Assembly (NCBI RefSeq): GCF_027943255.1
Contig: NC_072895.1
Span: forward strand, 74,464,001-74,528,000
DNA length: 64,000 nt
Direction of reading: 5' to 3'
DNA from: Anastrepha obliqua
Lineage: Eukaryota > Arthropoda > Insecta > Diptera > Tephritidae
A program made the translations under genes and the position numbers. The notes under the pieces are model-generated. The model was not told the DNA's origin, searched no databases, and saw only the letters and a program-made list of their open reading frames with translations. The stretch's first letter is position 1. Every line of letters starts with the position of its first letter. This document shows positions 46,352-58,052 of the stretch, piece after piece.

Positions 46352-46610
46352 GCCGCTGTAGCCGATGCGTGACTACGATTCGGAGTACGTAGGTTTGAAT
46401 TGCCGAAAACGATTTTTCTAATAGCGGTCGTCTCTCTGCAGGTAATGGCAAAGCTCCCAGGGTATTTCTGCCATGCAACCGCTCCTCTCAAAAATAATCT
46501 GCCGTTCGGAGTCGGCTTGAACTGTAGGTCCCTCCATTTGTGGAACAACATCGAGGCGCACACAACAAATAGGAGTAGGAGCTCGGCCAAACACCCAATA
46601 AAGTATGGAA
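46352..46610 (+). mobile_element. tRNA-derived SINE, diverged
   Basis: The head GCCGCTGTAGCCGATGCGTG is shortened in the A-box region. The body reads GCGGTCGTCTCTCTGCAGG to CTGCCGTTCGGAGTCGGC, and the end GCTCGGCCAAACACCCA lacks the AT-repeat tail. Confidence 0.87.
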
Positions 46611-46639
46611 GCGCGTAAAATATTTGCCCAAATGGCTTA

Positions 46640-46915
46640 TGGTTTTTTGGTCGATCCTTAGGTTCTAGGCGATGCTACGACTACTAACATGCCGATCAAC
46701 TTCGATTATTTCTGTGGTTTTATCAACATTTTCTTTCACATCCAAAATGCCTAAACGGAATCGACGAAACCAAACTTGCACGTAATTAGCTGTTACAGTA
46801 TCGGCAGCATAAACACCATTCACAATTTCAGCGCCTGGATTGCATTTTAGTCTTTATCAAAAGAAAAACTGGAAAATGTACCGAATTTTCTTTTGTTTTC
46901 TTTGTTGACTTCCAT
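46640..46915 (-). pseudogene. mariner transposase N-terminal fragment
   Basis: The minus strand starts MEVNKEN and, through frameshifts, follows the N-terminal half of another mariner subfamily: KRKFGTFSSFSFDK, NGVYAADTVTANYVQVWF-like, RRFRLGILDVKENVDKTTEI-like, then VDRHVSSR. The helix-turn-helix is recognisable and the catalytic part is absent. The alignment required several frame changes. Confidence 0.65.
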
Positions 46916-47092
46916 TGTTAACACCCTGTAAATCGCACCTGAATGGATCAAACAAGAAACAGCAAACAATTTTTTTGTTGTGAAATGTTACCTTGACAAC
47001 GAGCTAAAACATTAAATTGATTGATCGATACTTTAGGAGTTATCGATTACTACAGGCATTTGCCGAGAAAATAATGAATTTATTGAATGATA

Positions 47093-47300
47093 CAAAGTAT
47101 TCGATACCGTACTACCTGGTGGTAGCAGAGGAAAATGGAAACCTATTTTGCGTTGTGAAGGTCAGGTAGAGAAGGACTTGGCTGTTCTTGGTGTCTCCAA
47201 TAACCGTCGGTTAGCACAAGAAAGAAACGAATGGCTCGCTTTGTTAAATTCTTCCAAAATCACTTAAGCGTATATCGCTTGAATCAACAATTAGTGAAAG
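47093..47300 (+). pseudogene. RTE LINE 3' fragment
   Basis: Matches the last ~190 bp of the RT frame at 58053-59502: AAGTATTCGATACCGTACTACC, TGGTGGTAGCAGAGGAA, GAGAAGGACTTGGCT and AGAAAGAAACGAATGGCTCG. It ends near AATCACTTAAGCG without the GAAGAA tail. It is severely 5'-truncated and diverged. Confidence 0.85.
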
Positions 47301-49165
47301 CTATCCTTTTTCGCGTATTGATCGCAATAAAAATTCAGCAACGCCTTGAGCTGCAGGCGAATAAACGGAGTTAGATGAGGCGGTAAAAGACACTTGACAC
47401 TTTGAAGCAACGGGCCCAATAATATTTATTTTTTGTTGGCTCGCGTTGGAGGCCTTATTTGATGCTAACTTTTTGTTGTTGGATATTCCATCTTATCCTT
47501 TGAAGCCACGTTGGCAAAATCAAAGGAATGTACTGTACTTACTACGTGGAGTAATTCGCGTAATGGAGGTAAATTAATATATGTCTTACATAATGTCTGA
47601 AAATTTAACTAAAGCTTATAATTAAGAGCACTAACCTTAACCACAATACGAGTATATTTGCAACAGCGGCGATTACAAAGTCACGTGCCGGGAGGAAAGT
47701 CAAAAGTCCATGCAACACGTTCTTCTGTCAATGCTAATGAAGTTGTCAAATACTAGAAGAAATAATGTAAGCAAATAAGGATAGAAAAAGTACCAAAGCA
47801 GCTGAAAGCCAAGAGTATAGAAAGGAAGGTGAAAAATGCTAAAAGGTAGCAAATAGTGGCACTGACAACCAGAAAATAGTTAACAGCTAACTATGCCAAG
47901 TATAAATGAGCTCCTATTTGCACATGTTTATATATAGACAGATATATATGCGTACTCACATACGTACATACATATAAGAGTACTTGTCTCTTCGCATTCG
48001 ATGGCATGAAGAAGATAGGGTAAGACGTCGCTAACAAATGTGCGGTGATACTTGCGAGTGTAAAACTAAGTAAAGTAGTGTAAATTTGCATGAGTTTGTG
48101 GCTCGTTTGCAGTTTTGCATAGTAATTTTGTCATTAGCTGAAGTCACTGATAAACACATTCAGAAGGTGATAAGGTAGTGGGAAACGACATCTGCATGTG
48201 TATATGAGAATAAGAATCCTTAATACAGGTAATGGTTAGTACAAGTAGAAGCTAAGGGAAATATGGTATTATCAGATGCGAAAGCAAATGTCATCGGTGA
48301 GCGTAGCTTGAGCTAATAAGCTGTCATTATGTAATTGAATATTGCATTTTTGCAAAATACATAGCTTAGAAAAAGTACGACACGTTCTTACAGTGGACAT
48401 ACACATTATTAGAGTCAGATACATATATGTATAATTATATAAGATTAAGATTAGAAAACATATAGCTAGCCTTACGTAATATGCAAGACTCTGTATTATA
48501 ATAATGAAATGTAGTTTAAAAAAGTATATATGTTATATATAATAACAGTTCTCCGAGCCAAAATGCCAAAAATAAACTACATTTTTAAGAGAAAGCCAAA
48601 CAAAAGTTCCTTACTGTCCTAAAAATTGATTGAACCTTAATCACATCGAGAGCTATTGGGGATTCATTAAAGGGGGACGAGTAAGATGTTAGAAGCCCTT
48701 AATGGAGGGCATGAAGCATTGAAATAAAAATAGACCCACTAATTAAAAAGTTTCTTTTTTATAGGATCATGACTCCCCAATGCACACCAATGCGTTGCAT
48801 GTAGGATTTACAAGAGGGATCATCGACTGGTGACACATATGCTCGAAATAACCATGAACATTAAACAAAAGTACAACGCAGTCACAACATACAAATTCTC
48901 CAATAATTTCTTGGCCAGTTCACTCCGGACAGAACTAATATTTAGAAAGCATCACTCCACCCTACATGGGCACTCGAGGTCATACACGCACGTCGTGGAA
49001 ACTAAGGGGGAACGAAAGGCATTCATCCGCAGCAAACAAAATGACATATGGTATAATGTCAGAGTCCTCATCAATCCTCATCAAATTTGAACGAATATCG
49101 CATCCGCAACCTCAAAATTGCTCAATTACAGCGCTCGGCACTCGAAGTGTAACTAATTAAAAAGT
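47301..49165. other. AT-rich spacer, one unidentified frame
   Basis: No transposon ends recognised. The frame 48830-49090 (86 codons) and its less AT-rich surroundings (48770-49150) could be a decayed coding remnant, but I recognise no family. Confidence 0.4.
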
Positions 49166-49179
49166 CCATAAATTTAGTT

Positions 49180-49690
49180 TGGAAAATTACTTTATTCAAT
49201 TCAAAGTAAGCAATGAATGAAAATAATACAAAATTTAGAATCAATTTATTTTTGCTCGATATGACCACCTTTTGCCTTGACTATGGCGGTCCAGAAACGA
49301 ATCGGAAGCTGCCCGAATATGACTTGCAGGTAGTTTGGCCCACTCGTGGACAATGGATTTTTTCACCACCTCGAGACTAGTGAATGTTTTAGTTCGGGCC
49401 TTGCTCCTCAAAATGGCCCAAAGAGAATAATCCATCGGCTTCGCATCTGGTGAATTTGAGAGCTATCAAAAAACACAAGCGAAGCAACTCGAGTAATGGT
49501 GCGATAAACAAAAACTGTATATCCTTTAAGGTGTTCGAGCTCACAAAAAATCGCTGGTTGTGATTTTCCAGAAAAATATAATGCAATCATACTTTTACGT
49601 TTGAAATCCCTTTTTTTTTGTCGGGACAACTAGCAAGTGCAGCACTCAAACATTAATTAAATCCATTGTACTACACTTGGATTTCCTAGG
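49180..49690 (-). mobile_element. maT-like (DD37D-type) mariner, internally deleted
   Basis: On the minus strand MSRQKKRDFKRKSMIALYF begins the N-terminal helix-turn-helix (49629), with SGKSQPAI and FVYRTITR. After a deletion the frame joins to the C-terminal segment MDYSLWAILRSKARTKTFTS and KLPASHIRAASDSFLDR (49241-49435). The catalytic core is gone. The PMDYSLWAIL signature suggests the maT/DD37D group. It is a MITE-like deletion derivative. The ends are not defined. Confidence 0.75.
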
Positions 49691-49942
49691 GTTAATTCCA
49701 CTAAAAATATGCACTTATTTATGAATTTTTTTTGGAAAGATGATTCATGTAAATTTATTTATCCAATTAGTTTACAACTCATATTTCAAAAATTTTCACA
49801 AGAAAATATACAAAATTGAGCCGTTGACAGCAGATCTACGCAGACGTCTCGAAAAAAAGGCAATTTGCCGTGGACAGTTTTTCTCAGCATTGGATCATCT
49901 GAAATCAAAAAATCAAAGAGTTTTCATTAGGTAATCAATTGT

Positions 49943-50126
49943 CCGAGGTAACCCTGTCGAGTTTTTATTAAAAAAAAAAATTGTTTTAATTTTAATTTTT
50001 TAAATTTTAAAAAAATTTTTTTTTTTACATTTGAAGTAGAAGTGCGATTTTAAGACGATAAATCGCATTATATTGTTAATTGTAAAATAAATAAAAATTG
50101 AAAAAAACCTCCCAGGGTTACCTCGG
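49943..50126. repeat. Short inverted-repeat unit around an A/T core
   Basis: Perfect 14-bp inverted repeat CCGAGGTAACCCTG (49943-49956) and its complement at 50113-50126, enclosing about 155 bp of poly-T/poly-A-rich DNA. It could be a small MITE or a chance hairpin. No coding. Confidence 0.5.
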
Positions 50127-51415
50127 TAATTATGTAGAGAAAGTGGAAGATCGGTCGAGTAGATTCAGAGAAAAAGTGTCCACCGACTGAAAAAACGTCG
50201 TTTTCCAGAAAATCGATTTAAAGTTTTCTATAGCAGGTAGCCGAGTCGGAGCGGCCAACGGTTATAATGCTCTAACTTTGTGAGTTTTGCACCGATTGAC
50301 TTAAAATTTGGACACAACATTCTTGAGATTATGTACATTCATTTTCTCAAATAAACCAAAATCGATTTTTTTTTACCCTAAAAACCCTAAAATACTACTT
50401 TCAATAATATTTCGGTTTTGTATTATCATTTAAAATTCTAAAGCTCTTAAAATACACCGTCTATATTTTCATTTCATTTTGTTTCGTTTATTTCAAGTCT
50501 AAAATATAGTAAAGTTTTTTACAAACCTTTCAAACGTAATATAAGCTTAAATTATTAAAGATAGTTAAACAAATAAATTAAAAAAAGTGAATCTAAAAAT
50601 TCAAAAACCTCTTCACATCGAAAAGTCAAGCGGAATAGAACTCGATATCTCATTGAAATCTCTTAGTGTGCGGGTAAGTCTCTTAATACGCACTTAATAC
50701 GCTTAGTTTGCATTAAAATTTTAAAATAAAATCAGGGATATCATTAACAAATATTAATATATGCCAAAACATGCTCATCTAAATCTGCCTTGTCGTATAC
50801 GTAACATCTCAGCAAATTGCTCTCTACCTCTACGCAGAACTCATACGCACCGGCTTACCTCAATACCTTGGAATTACAATTATTAATTTTACCTGAACTT
50901 ATTCACTTATGTATCTATTTTAATACATTGTGCAAACCGTCTCCACATATGCTATCCATTGGTATATGTTTCAACTTTTTTCTCTGACTAAAAAAAGGTA
51001 CGACAAAAACTTGCTCTCCGTATTAATATAATATGTATATAGATTTCTGTATTTATATTCCCCAATGATGACTGGCGTTTGAACAAATCTTTGAGTTGCT
51101 CAATAAATTATTTATTTATTAAAAATATATGTAATTGAATTTCCATACAATTATAATTATTATATATAATAATACACTAAGAAAGGCACTAGTAGATAAG
51201 ACTATGTTGTCATTTGTCGACAAAAAATTTAAAATTTAAAAATTCCAAAAGAAATGAGAAAAATTGTGAACTTCGGGTGACATACACGCACCCTATCGCA
51301 AGTTGGCAAATGTGTAGAAATATGGGATTCACAGCGACTTCTATTTAGTAATTGGATATAGGAATTGTGATTACATGGAGTACCAACCTGAGAATTATCT
51401 TTTTAGTATTTAATG
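50127..51415. other. AT-rich spacer
   Basis: No gene or element recognised. GC-richer words (AGCCGAGTCGGAGCGGCCAA) occur at 50238-50257. Confidence 0.45.
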
Positions 51416-51612
51416 ATATGAGTCAAACCACGTCAACTGGGCCCCGAAATGTCCATCAAATTACCGATTTTAAAATCAAATGCATTTTTGGATAGAGAAT
51501 TTGTCACATAATAATTGCTGTGAACAAATTCTCTATCCAAAAATGCATTTGATTTTAAAATCGGTAATTTGATGGAAATTTCGGGGCCCAGTTAGCGTGG
51601 TTTGACTCATAT
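51416..51612. repeat. 197-bp near-perfect hairpin (89-bp arms)
   Basis: Left arm 51416-51504 and right arm 51524-51612 are inverted complements with about 3 mismatches in 89 positions, separated by a 19-bp loop. The outer ends read ATATGAGTCAAACCACG. The centre of each arm holds TGGGCCCCGAAAT. No coding. It could be a foldback MITE. If transcribed, it would form a long duplex RNA. Confidence 0.97.
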
Positions 51613-53214
51613 TTAGTTATTAACTAACTTTAAAGAACTTATGTATATCCAGTTTTGAAATTTTTTCCAAGCAGTAAACTGTCCTGGCAAAGCATTGATT
51701 GTAAAAAGAAAAAAAAAACATATACAAAAAAGGAAATTATTTGCATATTCACCTCTTGCAATATTCATTAAAATGAGTAAAATAGAATGAGCCATACACT
51801 TTATTACTACATACATACATATCAGTACATATTCTTTTTCCTTACAAAGTCACGTTGTCTGAACTGTGGTTCTAAATAAGTAAATGCAGTGCAGAAAATG
51901 AAATCAGCTCAGTTGAAAAGTGCAGCATGAATCTGATTTACTTATGCGTCTTTTTCGAGAAAACGTGTTGACTTTGGCAGGAAATAAAGCAAACGCATAA
52001 ACTTCCCAAGTGAATACATGCACACAGACACACACACCCAATCAGACACAGTCCAGTCGAAATACTAAAGCACACGGTTTATCGAGAGGAGTAAGTAAAC
52101 TGAGGGTAAAGACCGTAAATTATGCTAAGTTGATTATTTATACAAGCGAATGGAATACAAACGCAGAATAATCCGACCATAGAAAGCAAAAAGAAAATAA
52201 AATATAGACGAGGAAAAACAAAAGCGCTTAATTTGTAGGTTTTTGCTGAAAATGTAAAGAAATCGTATAAGAAATTTGTGGAGAGTTAAAGTAAAAGTAG
52301 ACTTTTTGCTAAAATATATCTATGCAATACGTATTTATATACATACATATGTATATGTAAGAATTGGCGTAGAACGAAGAATATTCAATGAAATAGGAAA
52401 ATAAGTAAATTATTGCCAAGAATCCGACCTCAAAGACATCATCTGCGGAGCTATTATGAACGAAGAAACTTGGTATGCATTTCAATATTAGCTGCAGAAA
52501 GTAAATTCACTAGGTTGTGAATGCTCCAAAGAGAGCGTTAACGCGAAACGTGTTCTTTGAATCACTTCAGTAATTTTTTGTTTGTTTTTCAAACGATTTG
52601 TTTTCTGCATTTGTAGACCAGCTGTTTAGTTGCCACAGCTTCTCTTTGTGCGCATTATGTAAAATAAAGTGAAGCGGCAAGTTTTGATTCTAACTGTATT
52701 TTTATGATTTGGGGAGAAAGTTAATGCCAATGACGTTAATGGTGGCAATATATAACTGCAGTCACATGGGGTGGACTATGAGAGATTTGCATATTTAAGT
52801 GGATTTTACGGGAGCAAAGTTGATGTTTTCAAATGCTTCATTGATTGCCTGCGAATTGCTTCCACAAGTGAATGTATGCTTTAGCGGTGCTTAAATTTTG
52901 ATGCAGAACTAAATGGAGTGTTGAATGTTGAGGCCAATCGACTTAATTGAAGATTGCTTAGGAGTAATTTCTTGGTTGTTAGGGGTATATTTAAAAAAAT
53001 ATTTAAATATTTGTCACATTTCACTAGCAAAATAACTTGTTTTTTTTTTTAAATTACTATCTACGTAAATATTGCTAGCATTGTTATTGGCATTGCATAT
53101 ATCTACACTCTCCATTTTTCAACAAAAAGAAAAGAAAAAAGGTGTTTGGCATTCCCATTCTGTGAAATAAATAACTTTGAACACATAATTTTAGCTAAAA
53201 AAAATAAAATAAAT
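51613..53214. other. AT-rich spacer
   Basis: No gene recognised. There is a CACACAGACACACACACC-type microsatellite near 52020 and CATACATATGTATATG near 52345. Confidence 0.45.
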
Positions 53215-53521
53215 AATTGGCGCGTACACTTCTGTTAGGTGTTTGGCCGAGCTCCTCCTCCTATTTGTGGTGTGCGTCTTGACGTTGTTCCACAAATACA
53301 GGGACCTACAGTTTCAAGCCGACTCCAAACGGCAGATATTTTTATGAGGAGCTTTTTCATGGCAGAAATACACTCGGAGGTTTGCCATTGCCTGCCGAGG
53401 GGCGACCGCTATTAGAAAAATGTTTTTATTAATTTTGCTTTCACCGAGATTCGAACCAACGACCTCTCTGTGAATTCCGAATGGTAACCACGCACCAACC
53501 CATTCGGCTACGGCGGCCGAT
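53215..53521 (-). mobile_element. tRNA-derived SINE, full length
   Basis: Best full-length inverted copy. The 5' head (plus-strand end) reads CCAACCCATTCGGCTACGGC, giving the A box, and TTCGAACCAACGACCTC lies at the B box. The body and the end ATTGGCGCGTACAC are complete, with a tail of T/A runs in place of pure AT repeats. Confidence 0.92.
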
Positions 53522-53819
53522 TTTTAATTTTAATTTTAGCTACTTTATGCTTAAATTTTGAGTTTTAAATTTTAAATTTACATATAATTTTAAGCTTTAT
53601 AAAAATATAATTTTATCGTGATTTTGAGTTTTAAATTTAGAACTTGGAATTTTAAATATTGAATTTTTTAAAATGAGTCCCTGAAAAGATTTAGAAAATT
53701 ATTTACGAAATTTGCCTTACATTTTGTACAGAAATATTTGAAAATATAAATTTTTTATGTAAAATTATTCTATTTCATGTTTGTAAAAGTATGCTAATGC
53801 AACGGCGATATTTAGCGTA

Positions 53820-55118
53820 GGTTAGGTTAGGTTGGTATGGTTGCCCAGGGATTGGGCACACTTGGACGAAGAAAGATTCGTCCTTTGTGATACCATTATG
53901 AAGGGGTGAGGCGGGAGAGAAATACCGATGGGATGCAGGGAGAGGGCGGTTAGAGGTGGTGCTGGGATGGTTAGGAGCGTGCGGATTACGAACGATGACT
54001 ATGTTTGCGTCGACCGCTTTATGCTGCTGATGAAATTCATCAGATTTTTAATGTCAGCGCCAGCTATATCAGCAGGCGTGGCAAAGAAGTAGGAGCCAAG
54101 ATGACTAGATCTTAGCCCCGTCAAAGCAGGGCAGCTAAGGGGAAGGTGCTGAGATGATTCCACCTCATCCTCCATACATCCGGGGCAAAAAGGACTCGAG
54201 GTGATTCCAAGTCTCACAGCATGCATTCCTCGCGCATTGTGTCCTGTGAGAGAACTCACGAGATTATAGAGCTGATATTTTGTCAGCCTCAGAAGCTCGC
54301 CCGAGCGCCTCCGGTCCACACGTGGCCATAAGGATTTCGCGACCTTACACGTTTGTGTACTTGCCCAGCGCTCGCTGAGTTGGTGCGATGCCCATCTTTC
54401 TAAGAGCAGACCGCAGGTAGTCAGGGGGATCCCAATTCGCTCCCTCTGCGGGGAAATCACCTCACATGTCCCTTGTCTGGCCAGCTCATCCGCCTCACAG
54501 TTTCCCACAATGTCGCTGTGACCAGGAACTCAGATGAGGCTGATGTCAAAGAATTCGAACGCAGTCGCAAGCGAGGCCAAGCATTCCTTGACCAATTCCG
54601 AATGCACCGTCATAGACCCGAGGGCCCTTATTGCCGCTTGGCTGTCGGAGTAAATATTTACTTTCTTGACCGTTCGTACGCATTTGAGCAGCCAGTCAGC
54701 TGCCTCCTTGATTGCGGCTACTTCTTCCTGGAACACACTGCAGTGGTCCGGTAACCTGAATTTGAGTCTGATGGGGAGCTCCTCGCAAAAGACTCCTCCG
54801 CCAACCCTTCCTTCCAACTTCGATCCATCTGTGAACAAGTTCACCAGGCCCTGCCCCCAAGTGTAGCGCTCCGTCCACTCTTCCCTTAACGGAATATAAG
54901 TGGAGAAGGTTCCGTTTGGATTAAACGAGGGTATACACTGATCCGTTGACAGAGGGATGAACTCGAAGTTTCTGAGGATGCTTGAGTGCCCATAGGTGAG
55001 GTTGAGCTTATAGCTCCAGCCCCTCAGTCTGATTGCGGTAAGCGTAGCGGAAATTCTGCCTGCGATTTCTACGAGTACCACATTTAACATTGCGTTGAGC
55101 GCCAGAGTAGGAGTCGTT
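53820..55118 (-). mobile_element. 5'-truncated RNase-H LINE with 14-bp TSD
   Basis: Flanked by CGATATTTAGCGTA (53806-53819) and CGATATTGAGCGTA (55119-55132), one mismatch. The minus-strand ORF2 end covers the RNase H domain, with FTDGSKLEGRVGGGVF, EEVAAIKEAADW and YSDSQAAIRALG. A single TGG-to-TGA change at about 54527 stops it just before VPGHSDIVGNCEADELA. It then runs open to the LTGHNARGMHAVRLG...C..C...ESSQHLPLSCPAL end at 53999. The 3' end is (TTAGG)n-like. One stop breaks an otherwise full frame of 385 codons, so the copy is young. Confidence 0.93.
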
Positions 55119-55397
55119 CGATATTGAGCGTAAAATTTATGTAGTAAATACAATGCTTATATAGTTATATATAAATATAAATATGCTGCAAAATGCAAAA
55201 AACAAAATTAAGAAAATAATAAACACATTAGTACCTTAGCAAAAACTTATAAATTCTTTGTCTATTTAGAATATTTCTCCTTAATTCATTTTAGTTCAGT
55301 CACAGTTTTGCTGAACTCTCCACAATATTCATGTGAAAACAGCGAGCCGGGGAAGAATCTGCTAAAATGCTTGTCTGTCATCAATATACTTGAGAGA

Positions 55398-55660
55398 GGC
55401 GCTCACCGTAGTCAAATAACTTTGTGCGTGACTATCCTTTGGTTGCCTCGAGTTCGAAACTGACAATAGGCATGACGCAACAAATGGTAGAAATAAGTTT
55501 TTTCTATTAGCGGTAGCCCCTCAGTGGCAAACCTCTGATTGTATTACTGAGAAACCAACCGCCGTTTAAAAGTGTCATAATACTGAAGGCTTCTCTGTTT
55601 ATAGGACAACGTCAAGACGGACACCACAAATTGGTGGAGGAGCTCGGTCAACATCTAAGC
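55398..55660 (+). mobile_element. tRNA-derived SINE, old copy
   Basis: GGCGCTCACCGTAGTC is the eroded head. GTTCGAAACTGAC marks the B box, and the body is visible as TTTTCTATTAGCGGTAGCCC and GACAACGTCAAGACGGAC. Substitutions and small indels are frequent. It ends at GGTGGAGGAGCTCGGTCAAC. Confidence 0.8.
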
Positions 55661-56321
55661 TCCAATATCATATTCGCTGATGCCCGTCACACAGTTATAC
55701 AACAATAAGTATTGCCAATTGCTAGATTAAATTACAAAAAACGGAAGGACTTTGTTAGCAGGTGCGAATACCAAACGGAAACATTTGAAATTAATACAGC
55801 AACCACTTCACGCACCTCCTGAGAGGATTTCTAAAGGTAAAGCATGACTTCTACAAGAAAATAGCAAATTGAAGTGCTGTTTGGAGAACAGAAAAAATAA
55901 CAACAACAAAATAATGAATCGAGACGAGCGTATTTACAACGGCGACAATTGATGTGGTGAAAGCCGGTGTACGTTGCCGGTTTCATGTTGTTGTGTTATT
56001 TCTAGCTAAAACTTTTGTTATTGCTGTTTTTATTAAAGTTTATTGCCTTGAATCGTGTTTAGTTATGAATTTTGATTTTTATTTGTGTTGGTGTTGCATT
56101 TACTTATTGGTGATGCTTTTAAGAAAATGAAAATCAACAATTGTGGAAAGTGTAAACAGAAGTACGAATAAAAGAAAATAATGTAAGTATGTATATATTT
56201 ACGATAAATTCTTGTATTTCTCTAATGGAAGGCAGTTGGTGCGGATATTAATAGTTTGAGATTCAAAAATGTTAGTATGGCTACTTTTTGCCTTATAGTG
56301 AGAGATTTGTCAGTTAAACAT
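55661..56321. other. AT-rich spacer
   Basis: No gene or element recognised. Confidence 0.45.
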
Positions 56322-56322
56322 A

Positions 56323-57602
56323 CGAGGGGTGCCTTTTATATGTCGGGATTAGAGAACAAAAACAAATTTTAATAATCGAAAATCACTTTATTGTTTTTCA
56401 AAATATTCTCCATGAAGATCTATACACTTTTGCATGCGTTTGAACCAATTGTCGAGGCACTTTTGCCACTCTGAATGAGGTACGTCCAAAACATGCATTC
56501 TGAATGCCGCAACCGCTTCTTCAGGTGTCGAAAAACGTTGACCTCTCAGTTTGTTTTTTACGTACGGGAATAAAAAGAAGTCATTCGGTGCCAAGTCAGG
56601 ACTATACGGCGGATGACCCATTAATTCGATGTTTTGGGTGCTCAAAAATGCAGTTGTTTGAGCCGATGTGTGAGAGCTCGCATTGTCCTGGTGAAGAGTG
56701 ATCCGTCTTTGGCGATTGGTTTTCCTAATTTCTTGGAAGACAACTGGCAAACAAATGGTTGTGTACCACTCAGAATGTACTGTTCTGCGTTGTTCTAGTG
56801 GTACGGTTGCGACATGTCCAGTTTTTCCGAAAAACAGGCGACCATTTGTTTGGAAGTGCTTCGTGCGCGAACAACTTTTGTTGGATTTGACTCATCTTGA
56901 AACACCCATACTGTTTACTTTCGGGCTCATACGCGTAAATCCATGATTCATCACCTGTCACGATGTCATAGACGTGTTTCGAAGCCCCGCGATCGTATTT
57001 TTTGAGCATTTCCTTCGACCAATCGACACGGGTCTTTTTTTGAGCGATTGAAAAATTGTGTGGGATCCAACGCGAACAAATTTTTTTGACAGTCAAATGT
57101 TTATGCAATATTGAATGTATGCTGGTCCCACTAATGCCTAAGATTGTCTCAATCTCACGATAGGTCACATGACGATCTTACAATATCAGTTCGCGCACAG
57201 CATCAATGATTTTCGGAACAACAACTGATTTTGGACGACCTTCACGAAATTCGTTTTGGAGTGAACTACGACCACGATTGAATTAACCATACCATCGATA
57301 AACACTGGTCATTGATGGAGCTTCATCGCCAAAAAATGAATTAAGTTCATCCATGCAATGTTGCTGAGTTAATCCACGTCGAAAGTTGTAAAAAATAATC
57401 GCACGAAAATGTTCACGATTTAATTCCATTTTTGGACCGAGATGAATCTTTTAAGTTACTGTAAACAACGCAAATAGCGCTGGTATTTCAAAACGTTCTG
57501 AGTACGTAAAAGCCAGAAAATGTCAAACTTTGCGATACAGCTGTCAGTTGCCAGATTGCAACACCAGGGTTGCCAAATCCCGACATATAAAAGCACCCCT
57601 CG
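56323..57602 (-). mobile_element. mariner copy C (CGAGGGGTGCC family), complete ends
   Basis: 1280 bp with both terminal inverted repeats (the right end has lost one base near AAAAGCACCCC), TA at 56321-56322 and 57603-57604. Very similar to copies A and B along its whole length. Confidence 0.95.
56388..57429 (-). pseudogene. mariner transposase, copy C, frameshifted
   Basis: Start at 57429. The N-terminal junction MDELNSFFGDEAP is intact here, unlike copies A and B, but a stop (GGTTAAT region near 57285) occurs soon after. The frame 56770-57168 carries the first catalytic Asp in TGDESWIYAYEPE. An 11-bp deletion near 56911 (AGTCGACTGCT in the sisters) and a one-base loss near 56834 break the frame. 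The frame 56388-56750 carries HQDNASSHTS and YSPDLAPNDFFLFP with the second and third Asp intact. Confidence 0.93.
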
Positions 57603-57707
57603 TATTTATGTGATTATGAGAAAAATATGAAAATACCCGCGAATACCCAGCTTACGTTATTACGACGTAAGCTAACTGGGGCGAACTTTTAAATACCTTA
57701 AGCATAT

Positions 57708-57853
57708 CGTCATAAAAGTATCTGCCGTTCGGAGTCGGCTTAAAACTGTAGGTCCCTCCATTTGTGGAACAACATCAAGACGCACACCACAAATAAGAGG
57801 AGGAGCTCGGCCAAACACCCAAAAAGGGTGTACGCGCCAATTATCTATCTATC
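57708..57853 (+). mobile_element. 5'-truncated tRNA-derived SINE with 9-bp TSD
   Basis: Begins within the body (AAAAGTATCTGCCGTTCGG) and ends GTGTACGCGCCAATTATC with a (TCTA)n tail. TAAGCATAT flanks it (57699-57707 and 57854-57862). It shows that the tail repeat is variable while the CGCCAATTA joint is fixed. Confidence 0.92.
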
Positions 57854-58052
57854 TAAGCATATTGTGAGCATATCACATCACACGGACTATCTTTAAACCA
57901 AAATTTATTTTTTCATATTGAATTTGGGTAGCAACAGCGATAAACCAGAGTGTCAGATGATAACCATATTGTTCTTTAACTCGCGGGTTTAAATAAATAT
58001 AATTATATCAATAAAGGAATATAAGAATTTTTTAAAATACCTAATATCCATA

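Noticed and set aside
48830..49090. 86-codon plus-strand frame as a gene
   Set aside because: No recognisable domain, no splice context, and no codon pattern beyond a modest rise in GC.
53191..53550. Target duplication around the full-length SINE (ATTTTAGCTA on both sides)
   Set aside because: The right copy lies about 20 bp beyond the SINE head in simple A/T sequence, so the match is not convincing.
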